Part shown: positions 25,297 to 36,694 of the stretch, piece by piece
How the letters are laid out: each line of letters begins with the position of its first letter
Numbering within the stretch: position 1 is the first letter of the stretch
Assembly: GCF_003259845.1 (NCBI RefSeq)
Contig: NZ_QLMJ01000005.1
Coordinates: 372,001 to 436,000 of the forward strand
Direction of reading: 5' to 3'
Source of the DNA: Actinoplanes lutulentus
Lineage (GTDB): Bacteria > Actinomycetota > Actinomycetes > Mycobacteriales > Micromonosporaceae
Length of the DNA stretch: 64,000 bases
The notes under the pieces: model-generated
Databases searched by the model: none
Told to the model about the DNA's origin: nothing
The model's input: the letters and a program-made list of their open reading frames with translations, nothing else
Position numbers and translations under genes: made by a program

Positions 25297-25944
25297 TCAG
25301 GCGGCGGTCGTCCCCCACATCGAGGTGAAGGCGGCTGCCTCGCCGGCCAGCCAGGCCTCGATGTGCGCGGGCTGGGCGGCCGTGTCGAGGCGGTGGGTGA
25401 CGCCACGCCGGACGTCGACCAGGACCGGCTCGGCGTTGGGCAGGATCTGGTCCATGTGGCGGGCCATCAGGTGCAGCATCGCGGTCAGGGCCTCGGCGCT
25501 CGGCGGCGCCTCGTCGAAGTGCAGCCGGACGGCCTCGCGGTGACCGTCCTCGAAGCGCAGGCCGAAGTGCGGGTTGATCTTCACGGCGAGGGGGCCGACC
25601 GTGGCGATCGCGTCGCGGGTCTGCGCGAGGCTGACCTTTTCCGGATCGCCGAGGGACGTCAGATATTCCTGAGCGCCGGTCCGTAGCGTCGAGTAGAGGG
25701 GCTGCCACCGGTCTTTCACCAGGCCGACGACGCCGGCCAGGTAACTGCCGCCGGTGCGGAAGGCGATGTCGGTTTTCAGAGCCTTGACCAGCTGGCCGTG
25801 CGGGTTGAAGCCGGAGCGGCGCTCCCGCTGACGACGCAGGCCGCCGACGAACGTCGCCTTGGCGGGACCGGTGCGAGACACGTACCTCGTGAAGCCGAGC
25901 ATCGTCGCATAAGGGGGGATCGTGGACAGGGTGGAGGTGGTCAC
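25297..25944 (-). CDS. Conserved protein of unknown function
   Basis: A 215-residue soluble protein. The N-terminal half is basic with RRQRERRSGFNPHGQLVKAL; the second half has INPHFGLRFEDGHREAVRLHF, LPNAEPVLVDVRRGVTHRLD and an Ala-rich end. No membrane segment, catalytic motif or known fold is recognised. GTG 25944 has GGAG six bases upstream. It stands alone between two hairpins, with a strongly AT-rich upstream stretch (26015-26040) that probably holds its promoter. Confidence 0.7.
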   Translation of the reverse strand: MTTSTLSTIPPYATMLGFTRYVSRTGPAKATFVGGLRRQRERRSGFNPHGQLVKALKTDIAFRTGGSYLAGVVGLVKDRWQPLYSTLRTGAQEYLTSLGDPEKVSLAQTRDAIATVGPLAVKINPHFGLRFEDGHREAVRLHFDEAPPSAEALTAMLHLMARHMDQILPNAEPVLVDVRRGVTHRLDTAAQPAHIEAWLAGEAAAFTSMWGTTAA

Positions 25945-26058
25945 GTGGTCTCCTCACTCGCGCTGATCTCCGGCAGAGAACGCCTGAAGATCAGCAGCTC
26001 AGGGCCCCTCTTTCGTACATACATACTAATCGACGGGTACGACATTCCCCAACGCGAA

Positions 26059-26090
26059 AGCGGCGGTGCTTCCGAAGAAACACCGCCGCT
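26059..26090 (-). terminator. Hairpin terminator after the PAC2 gene
   Basis: A perfect 10-bp stem (AGCGGCGGTG with CACCGCCGCT) around a 12-base loop begins 21 bases after the PAC2 stop. Confidence 0.7.
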
Positions 26091-26110
26091 CAATAAGTCC
26101 GGAATGCCGG

Positions 26111-27013
26111 TTATTCGTCCCGGGCCTGTTCGGCCAGGAAGCGCTCCAGCTCGGCGCCGAGCTCCTCGGCCGTGGGCAGCGGCGTGTCGGTGTCGGCCAG
26201 CAGGTTGCCCTGGCGGCCGCGGATGAACGCGTCGTACTGCGCCTCCAGCGAGGTGACCAGCCGGCCCGCCTGCTCGTCGTCGGCGATCTGCTTGTCCACC
26301 TCTTCGCGGACCAGCTTGGCCGACTCGCGCAGCCCGCCGGTCGGCAGCGCCAGCCCGGTGCTCGCCGACACCGAGTCCAGCAGCAGCTCGGCGGCGGCCG
26401 GGTAACCGGTCTGCGCGAGGTAGTGCGGGACGTGTGCGGCGTACCCGAGAGCGTCGTGACCGCTCAGGCCGAGCCGGAACTCCAGGAGATTGCCGACGCT
26501 GGCCGGCACCTGGACCCGCTGCAGCCAGGACTCGTGGTCGCCGATCAGGCGCTTGTCGGTGGCATGGGCGGTGAGGCCGACCGGGCGGGTGTGCGGCACG
26601 GCCATCGGGATGGCGTTGAGGCCGACCGTGACGCTGACGTCCAGGTCCTCGATGAGCTCGGTGACCGCCGCGATGAACCGCTCCCACTGCAGGTCCGGCT
26701 CGGGGCCGGCGAGCAGCAGGAACTTGGTGCCGAGCTGGTCGGTCACCAGGTGCAGCGCGAGGTTCGGCTCCTCGTAGCTCTCGAAGTGGTCGGCCACGAA
26801 GATCATCGGGGGGCGTCGGGAGCGGTAGTCGAGGAGCTGATCCAGGTCGAACGTCGCGACGACTTCGCTTTCCAGGTGCTCCAGCATGTGGTCCCGGGAC
26901 AACTGGATCGCGCTGCCGGCGTCGACGAACCCGGTGAGCGCCTGGAGGAGCACCGGGCTGTCCAGGACCGGAAGCTCACCGATCACCTCGTAGAGCCCGT
27001 GTGGGTCGAGCAC
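26111..27013 (-). CDS. PAC2-family protein (proteasome-assembly-chaperone-like)
   Basis: About 300 residues of the actinobacterial PAC2 (DUF75) family. Signatures include PVLLQALTGFVDAGSA, RRPPMIFVADHFESYEEPNL, LLLAGPEPDLQWERF, GLNAIPMAVPHTRP and HVPHYLAQTGYPAAA. In archaea and eukaryotes PAC2 proteins help assemble proteasomes; actinobacterial members are conserved but their role is unproven. GTG 27013 has AAGGAGGT eight bases upstream, a much better start than ATG 27070. Divergent from the EcsC-family gene. Confidence 0.88.
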   Translation of the reverse strand: MLDPHGLYEVIGELPVLDSPVLLQALTGFVDAGSAIQLSRDHMLEHLESEVVATFDLDQLLDYRSRRPPMIFVADHFESYEEPNLALHLVTDQLGTKFLLLAGPEPDLQWERFIAAVTELIEDLDVSVTVGLNAIPMAVPHTRPVGLTAHATDKRLIGDHESWLQRVQVPASVGNLLEFRLGLSGHDALGYAAHVPHYLAQTGYPAAAELLLDSVSASTGLALPTGGLRESAKLVREEVDKQIADDEQAGRLVTSLEAQYDAFIRGRQGNLLADTDTPLPTAEELGAELERFLAEQARDE

Positions 27014-27171
27014 GCTGCGGACCTCCTTGAGAGTGGATTTTCTTGCCAACACCGAAACCGGCTTGCACATTCCGGCATCACGAATTGTTACTCACCACCG
27101 TGAAGGCGGACGTGCGCGCACCACGCACAATGGGGAACAGATCCACTTCTACGCCCCCCTCGGAGTGATCG

Positions 27172-27840
27172 GTGAACCAACAGGTACCAGCCATCCTCGA
27201 GAACACCGCACCACCGAGCACGCTCTGGGCCCGGATGCGAGCCGACCCTCAGTACGCGCCTGAGCACCTCGCCCTGGAAGCGGTGCGCCGGCTCGGTCCG
27301 GAGGCCGCGCGCTGGCACGCCCGGATGCGTACCGAACGTCCTGATGCCGGTCCCGAGGAGCTCGCCGCCCTCGCCGTCAAACGCTTCACCACGCTGGCCC
27401 GGGTCTCCGGCGCCGTCTCGGGCGTGGCCGGCCTGCCCGGCGCGGTGATCGACGTCGGCGTGCTGGCCTGGACCCAGGCGCGGATGGTGCTGCACGTCGC
27501 GGCCGCTCATGGCGCCGACCCGACGGCTCCGGAGCGCGCCACCGAGCTGCTGGTCCTCCAGCGGGTGCACAAGGTCGCCGAGACCGCGCGGACCGCTCTG
27601 GGTGTCGCTGCCGGCCGCGAGCACGCCAGCCGGATCTTCACGGGCGCTTCCAGCGCCCCGATGGCCCGCGTCCTGGTCACCCTGGGCGTTCGTCTCGCGC
27701 AGATGGCTGGGGTACGCGCAGCCAAGCGCGTGGTCGTGAAGATGATCCCGCTCGGCGGCATGATCCTCGGCACCTGGGCGAACTCGGTGGCGACCCGTGA
27801 CCTGGCCCGTCGCGCCCGGGAGCACTACCGCAAGGGCTAA
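27172..27840 (+). CDS. EcsC-family protein
   Basis: A 222-residue protein of the EcsC family, named after the third gene of the Bacillus ecs transporter operon; its molecular role is unknown. The middle has the family pattern KRFTTLARVSGAVSGVAGLPG, VLAWTQARMVLHVAAAHG and a C-terminal glycine-rich hydrophobic stretch IPLGGMILGTWANS. GTG 27172 has GGAG six bases upstream. No ABC transporter genes are nearby. Confidence 0.82.
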   Translation: MNQQVPAILENTAPPSTLWARMRADPQYAPEHLALEAVRRLGPEAARWHARMRTERPDAGPEELAALAVKRFTTLARVSGAVSGVAGLPGAVIDVGVLAWTQARMVLHVAAAHGADPTAPERATELLVLQRVHKVAETARTALGVAAGREHASRIFTGASSAPMARVLVTLGVRLAQMAGVRAAKRVVVKMIPLGGMILGTWANSVATRDLARRAREHYRKG

Positions 27841-27871
27841 GTAATCCGGATACCCGCCCGAACGTCCTGAC

Positions 27872-28474
27872 GTGCGGGAAATCCGTCGGAAGTCCATGCT
27901 GATCCTGTTGGCCGCGTCGCTGTCGCTGCTGCTGCTGGTCGCGGGCTGCTCGTCGGCGGATTCGCCGGCACCGTCCGCGACCGAGGACCGCAGCGGCACC
28001 GACTGGATCAACACGGACGCCGGCAAGCGGACCCCGTCGCCGGCGACCCGGTACGGCACGGCGTCACCCACCCCGGAGGTGACGCTGCCGACAGCCGCCA
28101 CCACCACGTCGCCGACGGCGAAGGCGAGCCCGTCCTGCACCACGCCGCCGAAAGGCGCCGGCGGGATCAACGGGCTGGACGTGCGGCCGAGCAGTACCAG
28201 CGCCATCGTGACCTGGTACTACCCGGGCGGCGGCAACATCGTCGATTACCGGGTGACCGCGTTCAGCCAGGACCTGATCGCGGGCGAGCAGGAGCCGGTC
28301 GGCTGGGCCACGGTGACCCCGGTCACCTGCGGAGACCTGAGCGCGACGGTCACCGGCCTGACCCCCGCGACGAACTACATCTTCGTCGTCGACAAGGTGA
28401 TGACACACGCGAGTGGCGTGGACGGCACGTACGCGAAGACGATCGCACGCTCGGGCGTGGTGAGCACCACCTGA
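27872..28474 (+). CDS. Lipoprotein with fibronectin type III-like domain
   Basis: A 200-residue exported lipoprotein. The signal peptide MREIRRKSMLILLAAS... ends in lipobox LVAGC (C26). A Thr/Ser/Pro-rich linker follows, then a domain with INGLDVRPSSTSAIVTWYYPG, VDYRVTAFSQ and LTPATNYIFVV typical of FnIII strands B, C and F-G. Such domains bind polysaccharide or protein on the cell surface. GTG 27872 supplies a basic n-region; ATG 27896 is an alternative. Confidence 0.78.
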   Translation: MREIRRKSMLILLAASLSLLLLVAGCSSADSPAPSATEDRSGTDWINTDAGKRTPSPATRYGTASPTPEVTLPTAATTTSPTAKASPSCTTPPKGAGGINGLDVRPSSTSAIVTWYYPGGGNIVDYRVTAFSQDLIAGEQEPVGWATVTPVTCGDLSATVTGLTPATNYIFVVDKVMTHASGVDGTYAKTIARSGVVSTT

Positions 28475-28528
28475 GCTCCACTCCTGCGGGAGCAGCCGTT
28501 GGCGGGATGACTCTCTAAGCTTCCCGGA

Positions 28529-30103
28529 ATGGAAGCCATCGTCGACGTGGTCGTGCTCGTAACGATCTCCGTGGTCGGCGCCGCACTGGCCCGACGCCTC
28601 GGCTTCGTGGCGCCGCTGGTTCTGCTGGTCGCCGGCCTGGCGCTCTCGTACCTGCCCGGGTTCCCGGAAGCGCACCTGGAGCCGGAGCTGGTCCTGATCG
28701 GGATCCTGCCGCCGCTGCTCTACGTGGCGGCGTTGCAGACCTCGGTGCCCGCGTTCCGCCTCGCGCTACGACCGATCCTGCTGCTCGCCGTGGGCCTGGT
28801 GACGCTGACGGCGTTCGTGGTCGGTTATCTCGTACACATGCTGTTGCCTGAAGTGCCGCTCGCGGCGTGCGTCGCGCTCGGCGCGATCGTCGCCCCGCCG
28901 GACGCGGTCTCCGCGACGGCGATCGCGCGCCGGGTCGGGTTACCGCGCCGGGTGGTCACGATCCTGGAGGGCGAGAGCCTGCTCAACGACGCGACCGCGC
29001 TGGTCATGGTGCGGGTCGCGGCGGGCGCGCTCGGCGGTCTGGCGGTCGGTTTCACCGACATCGCCACCGAGGTGGCGCTGAAGGCCGGCGGCGGCCTGGC
29101 GATCGGGTTCGCGATGGCGGTCGGGGCCGCCTGGCTGCACCGCAAGATCGAGGACTCGCTGCTGGACGACGCGGTGTCGATCCTCACGCCGTTCGTCGTG
29201 GTGATCGTCGCCGAGAAACTGCACACGTCGAGCGTGGTGGCCGTGGTGATCGCCGGGCTCTACCTGGGCCACCGGATGCCGTACCTGTTGTCGCCGACCT
29301 CCCGGCTGCAGATGGAGGCGGTCTGGCGGCTGGTCAGCTTCCTGCTGGAAGGTGTGGTCTTCCTCCTGGTCGGCCTGCAGCTGCGCAGCGTGGTGGGCAG
29401 CATCGAGACCGACATGAGGACCACGCTGCAGGTCACCGGCACGGTCTTCGCCGCGCTGGTGCTGCTCCGGTTCGCGTGGATGTACCCGGCCACGTACCTG
29501 GCCCGGCTCGTGCCGCGGATCCGCAACCGCGAGGAGCGTCCCCGCCCGGCCGTACCGACCGTGATCGCCTGGGCCGGCATGCGCGGCGTGGTGACCCTCG
29601 CCGCCGCGCAGACGCTGCCGGTGCCCGGGGAGAACGGCGTGCCTGAATACCCGCGGGAGCTCTTCATCTTCGTCGCCTTCGCGATCATCGTGCTGACCCT
29701 GCTGATCCAGGGCACCACGCTGCCCACGCTGGCCCGGGTGCTGAAGGTCAAGGAGGACAACAGCAGCCAGGACGCCCTCGCCGAGGCCGGCGTCCAGCAC
29801 ACCGCGAGCCGGGCCGCTCTGGAAGCGCTCGACGCGCACTCCTCCAGCGCGCCGACCGCCGTGGTGGAACGACTGCGCGGCCTGATGGAGAGCCGTTCCA
29901 ACAACGCCTGGGAACGGCTGGGCAGCCAGCAGCAGGAAACCCCGTCGGCAGCGTACGGTCGTCTCCGGCGAGAGATGATCAAAGCCGAACGGCACGTCTT
30001 CAAGATCGCCCGCAATGAGGGGCGAATCCCGGAAGAGGTGCTGGTACGCGCCCAGCGTGAGCTCGACCTCGAAGAATCCCAGCTGCAACGGAGTGAGCAT
30101 TGA
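28529..30103 (+). CDS. Na+/H+ antiporter, CPA1 family
   Basis: A 524-residue monovalent cation/proton exchanger with about 12 membrane helices (residues 1-410) and a helical cytoplasmic tail. Conserved core motifs are CVALGAIVAPPDAVSATAI and LEGESLLNDATALVMVRVA, with WAGMRGVVTLAAAQTLP near the last helices. TAAGCT lies seven bases before the ATG and no Shine-Dalgarno sequence is seen, suggesting a leaderless mRNA. Its stop overlaps the TTG start of a UBP-type zinc-finger gene by four bases, tying the two together. Confidence 0.92.
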   Translation: MEAIVDVVVLVTISVVGAALARRLGFVAPLVLLVAGLALSYLPGFPEAHLEPELVLIGILPPLLYVAALQTSVPAFRLALRPILLLAVGLVTLTAFVVGYLVHMLLPEVPLAACVALGAIVAPPDAVSATAIARRVGLPRRVVTILEGESLLNDATALVMVRVAAGALGGLAVGFTDIATEVALKAGGGLAIGFAMAVGAAWLHRKIEDSLLDDAVSILTPFVVVIVAEKLHTSSVVAVVIAGLYLGHRMPYLLSPTSRLQMEAVWRLVSFLLEGVVFLLVGLQLRSVVGSIETDMRTTLQVTGTVFAALVLLRFAWMYPATYLARLVPRIRNREERPRPAVPTVIAWAGMRGVVTLAAAQTLPVPGENGVPEYPRELFIFVAFAIIVLTLLIQGTTLPTLARVLKVKEDNSSQDALAEAGVQHTASRAALEALDAHSSSAPTAVVERLRGLMESRSNNAWERLGSQQQETPSAAYGRLRREMIKAERHVFKIARNEGRIPEEVLVRAQRELDLEESQLQRSEH

Positions 30104-30363
30104 CCTGTGAGCACCTGAAGGAGGCCGGCAACCCGGCCCCGCTCGCGCCCTACGACGGCGGATGCCCCCAGTGCGTCGCCGGTGGCTTCAGCGACTGGGT
30201 GCACCTGCGCGCCTGCCTCACCTGCGGGTACGTCGGATGCTGCGACTCCTCCCCGCGGCGACACATGTCGCTGCATCACGACGAGACGAGCCACCCGGTG
30301 ATGCGTTCCTACGAGCCGGGGGAGACCTGGCGCTGGTGTTACGTGGACCAGCAGCTGGGCTGA
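30100..30363 (+). CDS. Stand-alone UBP-type zinc-finger protein
   Basis: An 87-residue zinc finger of the UBP/ZnF-UBP type. Metal-ligand candidates run CEH near the start, CPQC, CLTCGYVGCCD, then HMSLHHDETSHPV, and it ends with the aromatic strand WRWCYVDQQLG. In eukaryotes this fold binds the C-terminal glycine tail of ubiquitin; bacterial copies occur beside or within cation/proton antiporters. Start TTG 30100 overlaps the antiporter stop and has GGAG upstream, so translation is coupled. Confidence 0.88.
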   Translation: MTCEHLKEAGNPAPLAPYDGGCPQCVAGGFSDWVHLRACLTCGYVGCCDSSPRRHMSLHHDETSHPVMRSYEPGETWRWCYVDQQLG

Positions 30364-30376
30364 CCGGCTTCAAGGA

Positions 30377-31855
30377 TCAGCTTCGGGACGACCCGGCCGG
30401 CTCGCGGATCAGCGCGCCGTCGACGTAGCAGTACTGCCACCCGTCGCCGTCCTGCAACGAGCGGATGATCGGGTGCCCGGTGTCGGCGAAATGCGCGTCC
30501 GCGTGCTTGTTGACCGAGTCGTTGCAGCAGCCGACCTCGCCGCAGGTGAGGCACATCCGCAGCTGCACCCACGTGTCGCCGGACTCGACGCACTGCGGGC
30601 AGACGTCGGTGTCGGTCTCGGTGATCTGGATCCGGTCCATGTGGGTGCAGGCCGTGCTGATCGTCTCCTCCCGCACGTACCGCCAGCGGTCGTGCAGGAG
30701 CCGGTCGGGCAGGAACCGGGCGAGCATCCGTGAGTTGGTCGCCAGGATCGGCGCCAGCACGGCGAGGATCAGCACGTACAGCGCGATGAACGGGCCGATC
30801 CGCTCGTCCAGGCCGGCGCCGAGAGCGAGCGTGGCCAGGATCAGTGAGAACTCGCCACGCCCCAGCACGGTCAGGCCGACGTTCGCCGCGCCGCGCTGGT
30901 TCAGGCCGAACAGCCTCGCGGTGATCAGGCCGGCCGTCACGTTGGTGCACACCGTGATGGCGACCGCGATCAGCACCGGTACCAGCACCCCTCCGATCGC
31001 GCCGACGTCGATGCTCATGCCGAACGCGATGAAGAAGACCGCCGCGAAGACGTCCCGCAGCGGCAGCACCAGGCGTTCCGCCCGCTCCTTCACCGACGAG
31101 CGGGCCACCACCAGGCCGATCATCAGGGCGCCGATCGCGTCCGAGACACCCACCTCGGCGGAGAGCCCGGCGACCAGCACGACCAGGCCGACCATCAGGA
31201 TGGCGAGCAGCTCGTCCTCGCGGCTGTCGATCACCTTGCCGACCAGCCGGGCGCCCCAGCGGGCGACCGCGAAGAGCAGCGCCAGGTAACCGAAGCTGAT
31301 GCCGATCCGCAGCGCCAGCTCGCCGGCCGAGTCGGCGCCGGACAGGATCGGCGTGAGCAGGGCCAGGTAGAGGGCGAGGAACAGGTCCTCGATCACGATC
31401 ACGCCGAGGATCACCGGCGTCTCGGCGTTGGCCAGCCGGCGCAGCTCGATGAGCAGTTTCGTGGCGATCGCCGACGACGAGATGCCCACCGCGCCGGCGA
31501 TGACGAACGCCTCGGAGGTGCCCCAGCCGAGCGCGAAGCCCAGGCCCAGGCCGGCGCCGATGTTGATCCCGATGTACGCCCCGGCCGCCGCGAAGAGGCG
31601 TTTGCCGCTGCCCAGCACCTGCTCGACGGGGAATTCCACGCCCAGGTGGAACAGCAGCAGCACCAGCCCCAGCAGGGCCAGCATGTCCAGGTCCTCGGGG
31701 TGGTCGAAGAGAACCAGCCCCGGGGTGAAGGGGCCGAGCAGGATGCCGGCGAGCATGAAGAACGGCACGGTGGGCAGCCCGAAGCGGCGGCCGAGCCGGG
31801 CCAGCAGGCCGGCGGCCAGGATCAGGGCGCCGAGACCGATGAGATTCGCGTGCAC
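30377..31855 (-). CDS. CPA2-family cation/proton antiporter fused to a C-terminal UBP zinc finger
   Basis: A 492-residue protein. Residues 1-385 are a CPA2 (KefB/KhtU-like) carrier with helices such as LIGLGALILAAGLLARLG, GILLGPFTPGLVLF, LALLGLVLLLFHLGVEF and VILGVIVIEDLFLALYLALL, and a second half with VLGRGEFSLILATLALG. Residues about 401-492 form a UBP finger: CTHMD, CPQC, CLTCGEVGCCN, HADAHFADTGHPI and WQYCYVDGALI. It closely resembles the free finger encoded by the convergent neighbour. A mini KhtT-like gene lies just upstream, so this is likely a K+ or Na+/H+ exchanger with its regulator. Confidence 0.9.
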   Translation of the reverse strand: MHANLIGLGALILAAGLLARLGRRFGLPTVPFFMLAGILLGPFTPGLVLFDHPEDLDMLALLGLVLLLFHLGVEFPVEQVLGSGKRLFAAAGAYIGINIGAGLGLGFALGWGTSEAFVIAGAVGISSSAIATKLLIELRRLANAETPVILGVIVIEDLFLALYLALLTPILSGADSAGELALRIGISFGYLALLFAVARWGARLVGKVIDSREDELLAILMVGLVVLVAGLSAEVGVSDAIGALMIGLVVARSSVKERAERLVLPLRDVFAAVFFIAFGMSIDVGAIGGVLVPVLIAVAITVCTNVTAGLITARLFGLNQRGAANVGLTVLGRGEFSLILATLALGAGLDERIGPFIALYVLILAVLAPILATNSRMLARFLPDRLLHDRWRYVREETISTACTHMDRIQITETDTDVCPQCVESGDTWVQLRMCLTCGEVGCCNDSVNKHADAHFADTGHPIIRSLQDGDGWQYCYVDGALIREPAGSSRS

Positions 31856-31864
31856 GAGCCTGCC

Positions 31865-32092
31865 CTAGTCGGTGAAGAACGTGCCGGCGAGCACCGCGCC
31901 GACCTTGCGGGCCTGCTCCTCGGTCAGCTCCAGGACGGCGCCCGGCTCGTCCCCGCTGTTCTCGAAGACGTAGAGGTGACGCTTGCCGTCACGGGAAACC
32001 ACGATGGACACGCGCTGGCCGCCACCGCCGAGCGCGATGTCGTACCGGGTGCCGACCCCGGGAAGTTCCTGGATGTGAACGCCTTTACCCAT
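31865..32092 (-). CDS. Mini KhtT-like regulatory subunit of the CPA2 antiporter
   Basis: A 75-residue protein matching the N-terminal domain of KhtT-type subunits: VHIQELPGVGTRYDI, GQRVSIVVSRDGKRHLYVF and LELTEEQARKVGAVLAG. Full-length KhtT (about 165 residues) adds a C-terminal TrkA_C domain that binds cyclic di-AMP in Bacillus; that domain is absent here and the stop is clean. It ends nine bases before the antiporter start. ATG 32092 is preferred over an upstream in-frame start. Divergent from the trehalose operon. Confidence 0.82.
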   Translation of the reverse strand: MGKGVHIQELPGVGTRYDIALGGGGQRVSIVVSRDGKRHLYVFENSGDEPGAVLELTEEQARKVGAVLAGTFFTD

Positions 32093-32315
32093 AGGCGGGG
32101 ATCCTAACGGTGCTTTCTGACAGCTGTGGTTCCTGAAGGTTTGTGTGACGAGAGATAACACCGGCCAACCGGACAGTCGGACCGCCGATCGCGGTCACAT
32201 CCGGGGAGAATTACGGCAGGACGCGGTCGGTCAGGGTTAGCTCCACCGATTGGTGGGCATTGCAGCCCGCGCCGGTCGTGCGCGCGGAGATGACCGAGGG
32301 GTAGGAGCAACCGAT

Positions 32316-34426
<2,111 letters not shown>

Positions 34427-34427
<1 letters not shown>

Positions 34428-36694
34428 TGCGCCCCAGCAGTACTTACCGAGTCCAGATCCGCCCCGACTTCCCGCTGACGGCCACCGCTGAGATCGCTGA
34501 TTACCTGGCCGATCTAGGGGTGAGCCACCTCTACTCGGCACCGCTGCTCACATCGGCGCCCGGTTCCGAGCACGGTTACGACGTGGTGGATCACTCGCAG
34601 GTCAACCCGGCGCTGGGTGGCGCCGAGGGGCTGCGGGCGCTGAGCGAGGCGCTCAAGGGCGCCGGACTGGGCCTGATCGCCGACATCGTGCCCAACCACG
34701 CGGGCGTCGCCGTCCCGGCCGCCAACCCGACGTGGTGGGACGTGCTCAAGAACGGCCAGAAATCCGCCTACGCGCACTTCTACGACATCGACTGGTCCCG
34801 GGGACGCCTCCTGCTCCCGGTCCTCGCCGACTCGGACACCGCTCTGGACGACCTGCGGATCGAGAACGGCGAACTGCACTACTTCGACAAGCGGTACCCG
34901 ATCGCCGACGGCACCGGTGACGGCAGCCCGCGCGAGGTGCACGACCGGCAGAGCTACGAGCTGGTCAACTGGACCCGCGGCGACAGCGAGATCAACTACC
35001 GGCGGTTCTTCGCGATCGTCGAGCTGGCCGCGCTGCGGGTGGAGGACCCGGACGTCTTCGACGCCACCCACGCCGAGATCCTGCGCTGGTACAACGAGGG
35101 CATCATCCAGGGCATCCGGGTCGACCACCCGGACGGCCTGCGTGACCCCGGCGGATACTTCACCCGGCTCCGCGAGGCCGCCCCGGAGGCCTGGCTGGTG
35201 GTCGAGAAGATCCTGGAGCCGGGCGAGAAGATGCCCGGCTGGCCGGTCGCCGGCACCACCGGGTACGACGCGATGGCCGAGGTGAACGGCGTCTTCGTCG
35301 ACGGTCACACCGAGACGTTCTTCGACACCCTCGACCACCACCTGACCGGGACCGAGACGTCCTGGCAGGACCTGGTGCACCAGACCAAGAAGACCGTCGC
35401 CACCACGCTGCTCGCCGCCGAGCTGGCCCGCCTGGCCCGGTTCGTGCCGGACATCCCGGACGCGCCCCGCGCCCTGGCCGAGCTGGCCGCCTGCTTCCCG
35501 GTCTACCGCTCGTACCTGCCGTTCGGCGGCCGCCACCTGGCACAGGCCCGGTCCGAGGCGGGACGTCGCAACCCGCATCTGATCGGCGTGCTGGACAAGC
35601 TGACCGCCCGGCTGCGCAACCCGGACGACGAACTGGCGATCCGGTTCCAGCAGTTCACCGGCGCGGTGATGGCCAAGGGCGTGGAGGACACCGCGTTCTA
35701 CCGCTGGACCCGCTTCGTCGCTCGCAACGAGGTCGGCAACGACCCGGCCGACTTCGCCGTCACCACCGACGAGTTCCACGAGGCCGCCGAGGAACGCCAG
35801 AACGACTGGCCGGACTCGATGACCTCGCTGGAGACCCACGACACCAAGCGCGGCGAGGACCTGCGTGCCCGTCTCGCCGTCCTCTCCGAGGTGCCCGGTG
35901 ACTGGACCGAGGTCGTTCGCCGCTGGGTCCGGATCGCTCCGCTCCCGGATCCCTCGCTGGCTCATCTGATCTGGCAGGTCGCGGTGGGTGCGTGGCCGGT
36001 CTCCCGAGAGCGACTGCAGGCGTACGCCTTGAAGGCCGCCCGTGAGGCCGGAGCAGCGACCACCTGGCAGCGCCCGGACGAGGCGTTCGAGCAGGCGCTG
36101 CGGCAGATGGTCGACCAGATCTACGACGACCCGGCGCTGCACCGCGAGATCTCTGATTTCGCGGCGTCGATCGCGCCGCCCGGCTGGTCCAACTCGCTCG
36201 GGCAGAAACTGGTGCAGCTCACCATGCCCGGCGTGCCCGACGTCTACCAGGGCAGTGAGCTCTGGGACCACTCGCTGGTCGACCCGGACAACCGGCGGAC
36301 TGTCGACTTCGCGCAGCGCCGCGAGCTGCTCGGCCGCATCGACGACGGCTGGCTGCCGCCGGTGGACGAGACCGCAGCGGCCAAGCTGCTGGTCACCAGC
36401 CGGGTGCTGCGCCTGCGCCGGCAGCGCCCCGAGCTGTTCACCGGTTACCGCCCGGTCTTCGCCGACGGCCGGGTCGGCGAGCACGTGCTCGCCTTCGACC
36501 GCGGCGGCGCGGTGGCGGTGGCGACCCGCCTGCCGGTCGGATTGTCACGACACGGCGGCTGGCACGACACGACCCTTTCACTCGACGGACACAGTTGGAC
36601 GGAAGTGTTCACGAATACCAGTTACGGTGGCAATCGCCTGGCTGTGGCCGAGCTTCTGCACACGTATCCCGTCGCGCTCCTGGTGAAAGAATGA
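34427..36694 (+). CDS. treY: Malto-oligosyltrehalose synthase
   Basis: Isomerises the reducing-end alpha-1,4 bond of a malto-oligosaccharide to the alpha,alpha-1,1 bond, giving maltooligosyl-trehalose. The 755 residues begin STYRVQIRPDFPLTATAEI and contain SHLYSAPLLTSAPGSEHGYDV, LIADIVPNHAGV, GIRVDHPDGLRDP (nucleophile Asp), LVVEKILEPGE (acid Glu) and TSLETHDTKRGED. It starts in a TGATG overlap with glgX and ends in an ATGA overlap with treZ, so three enzymes of one pathway are translationally coupled. Confidence 0.96.
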
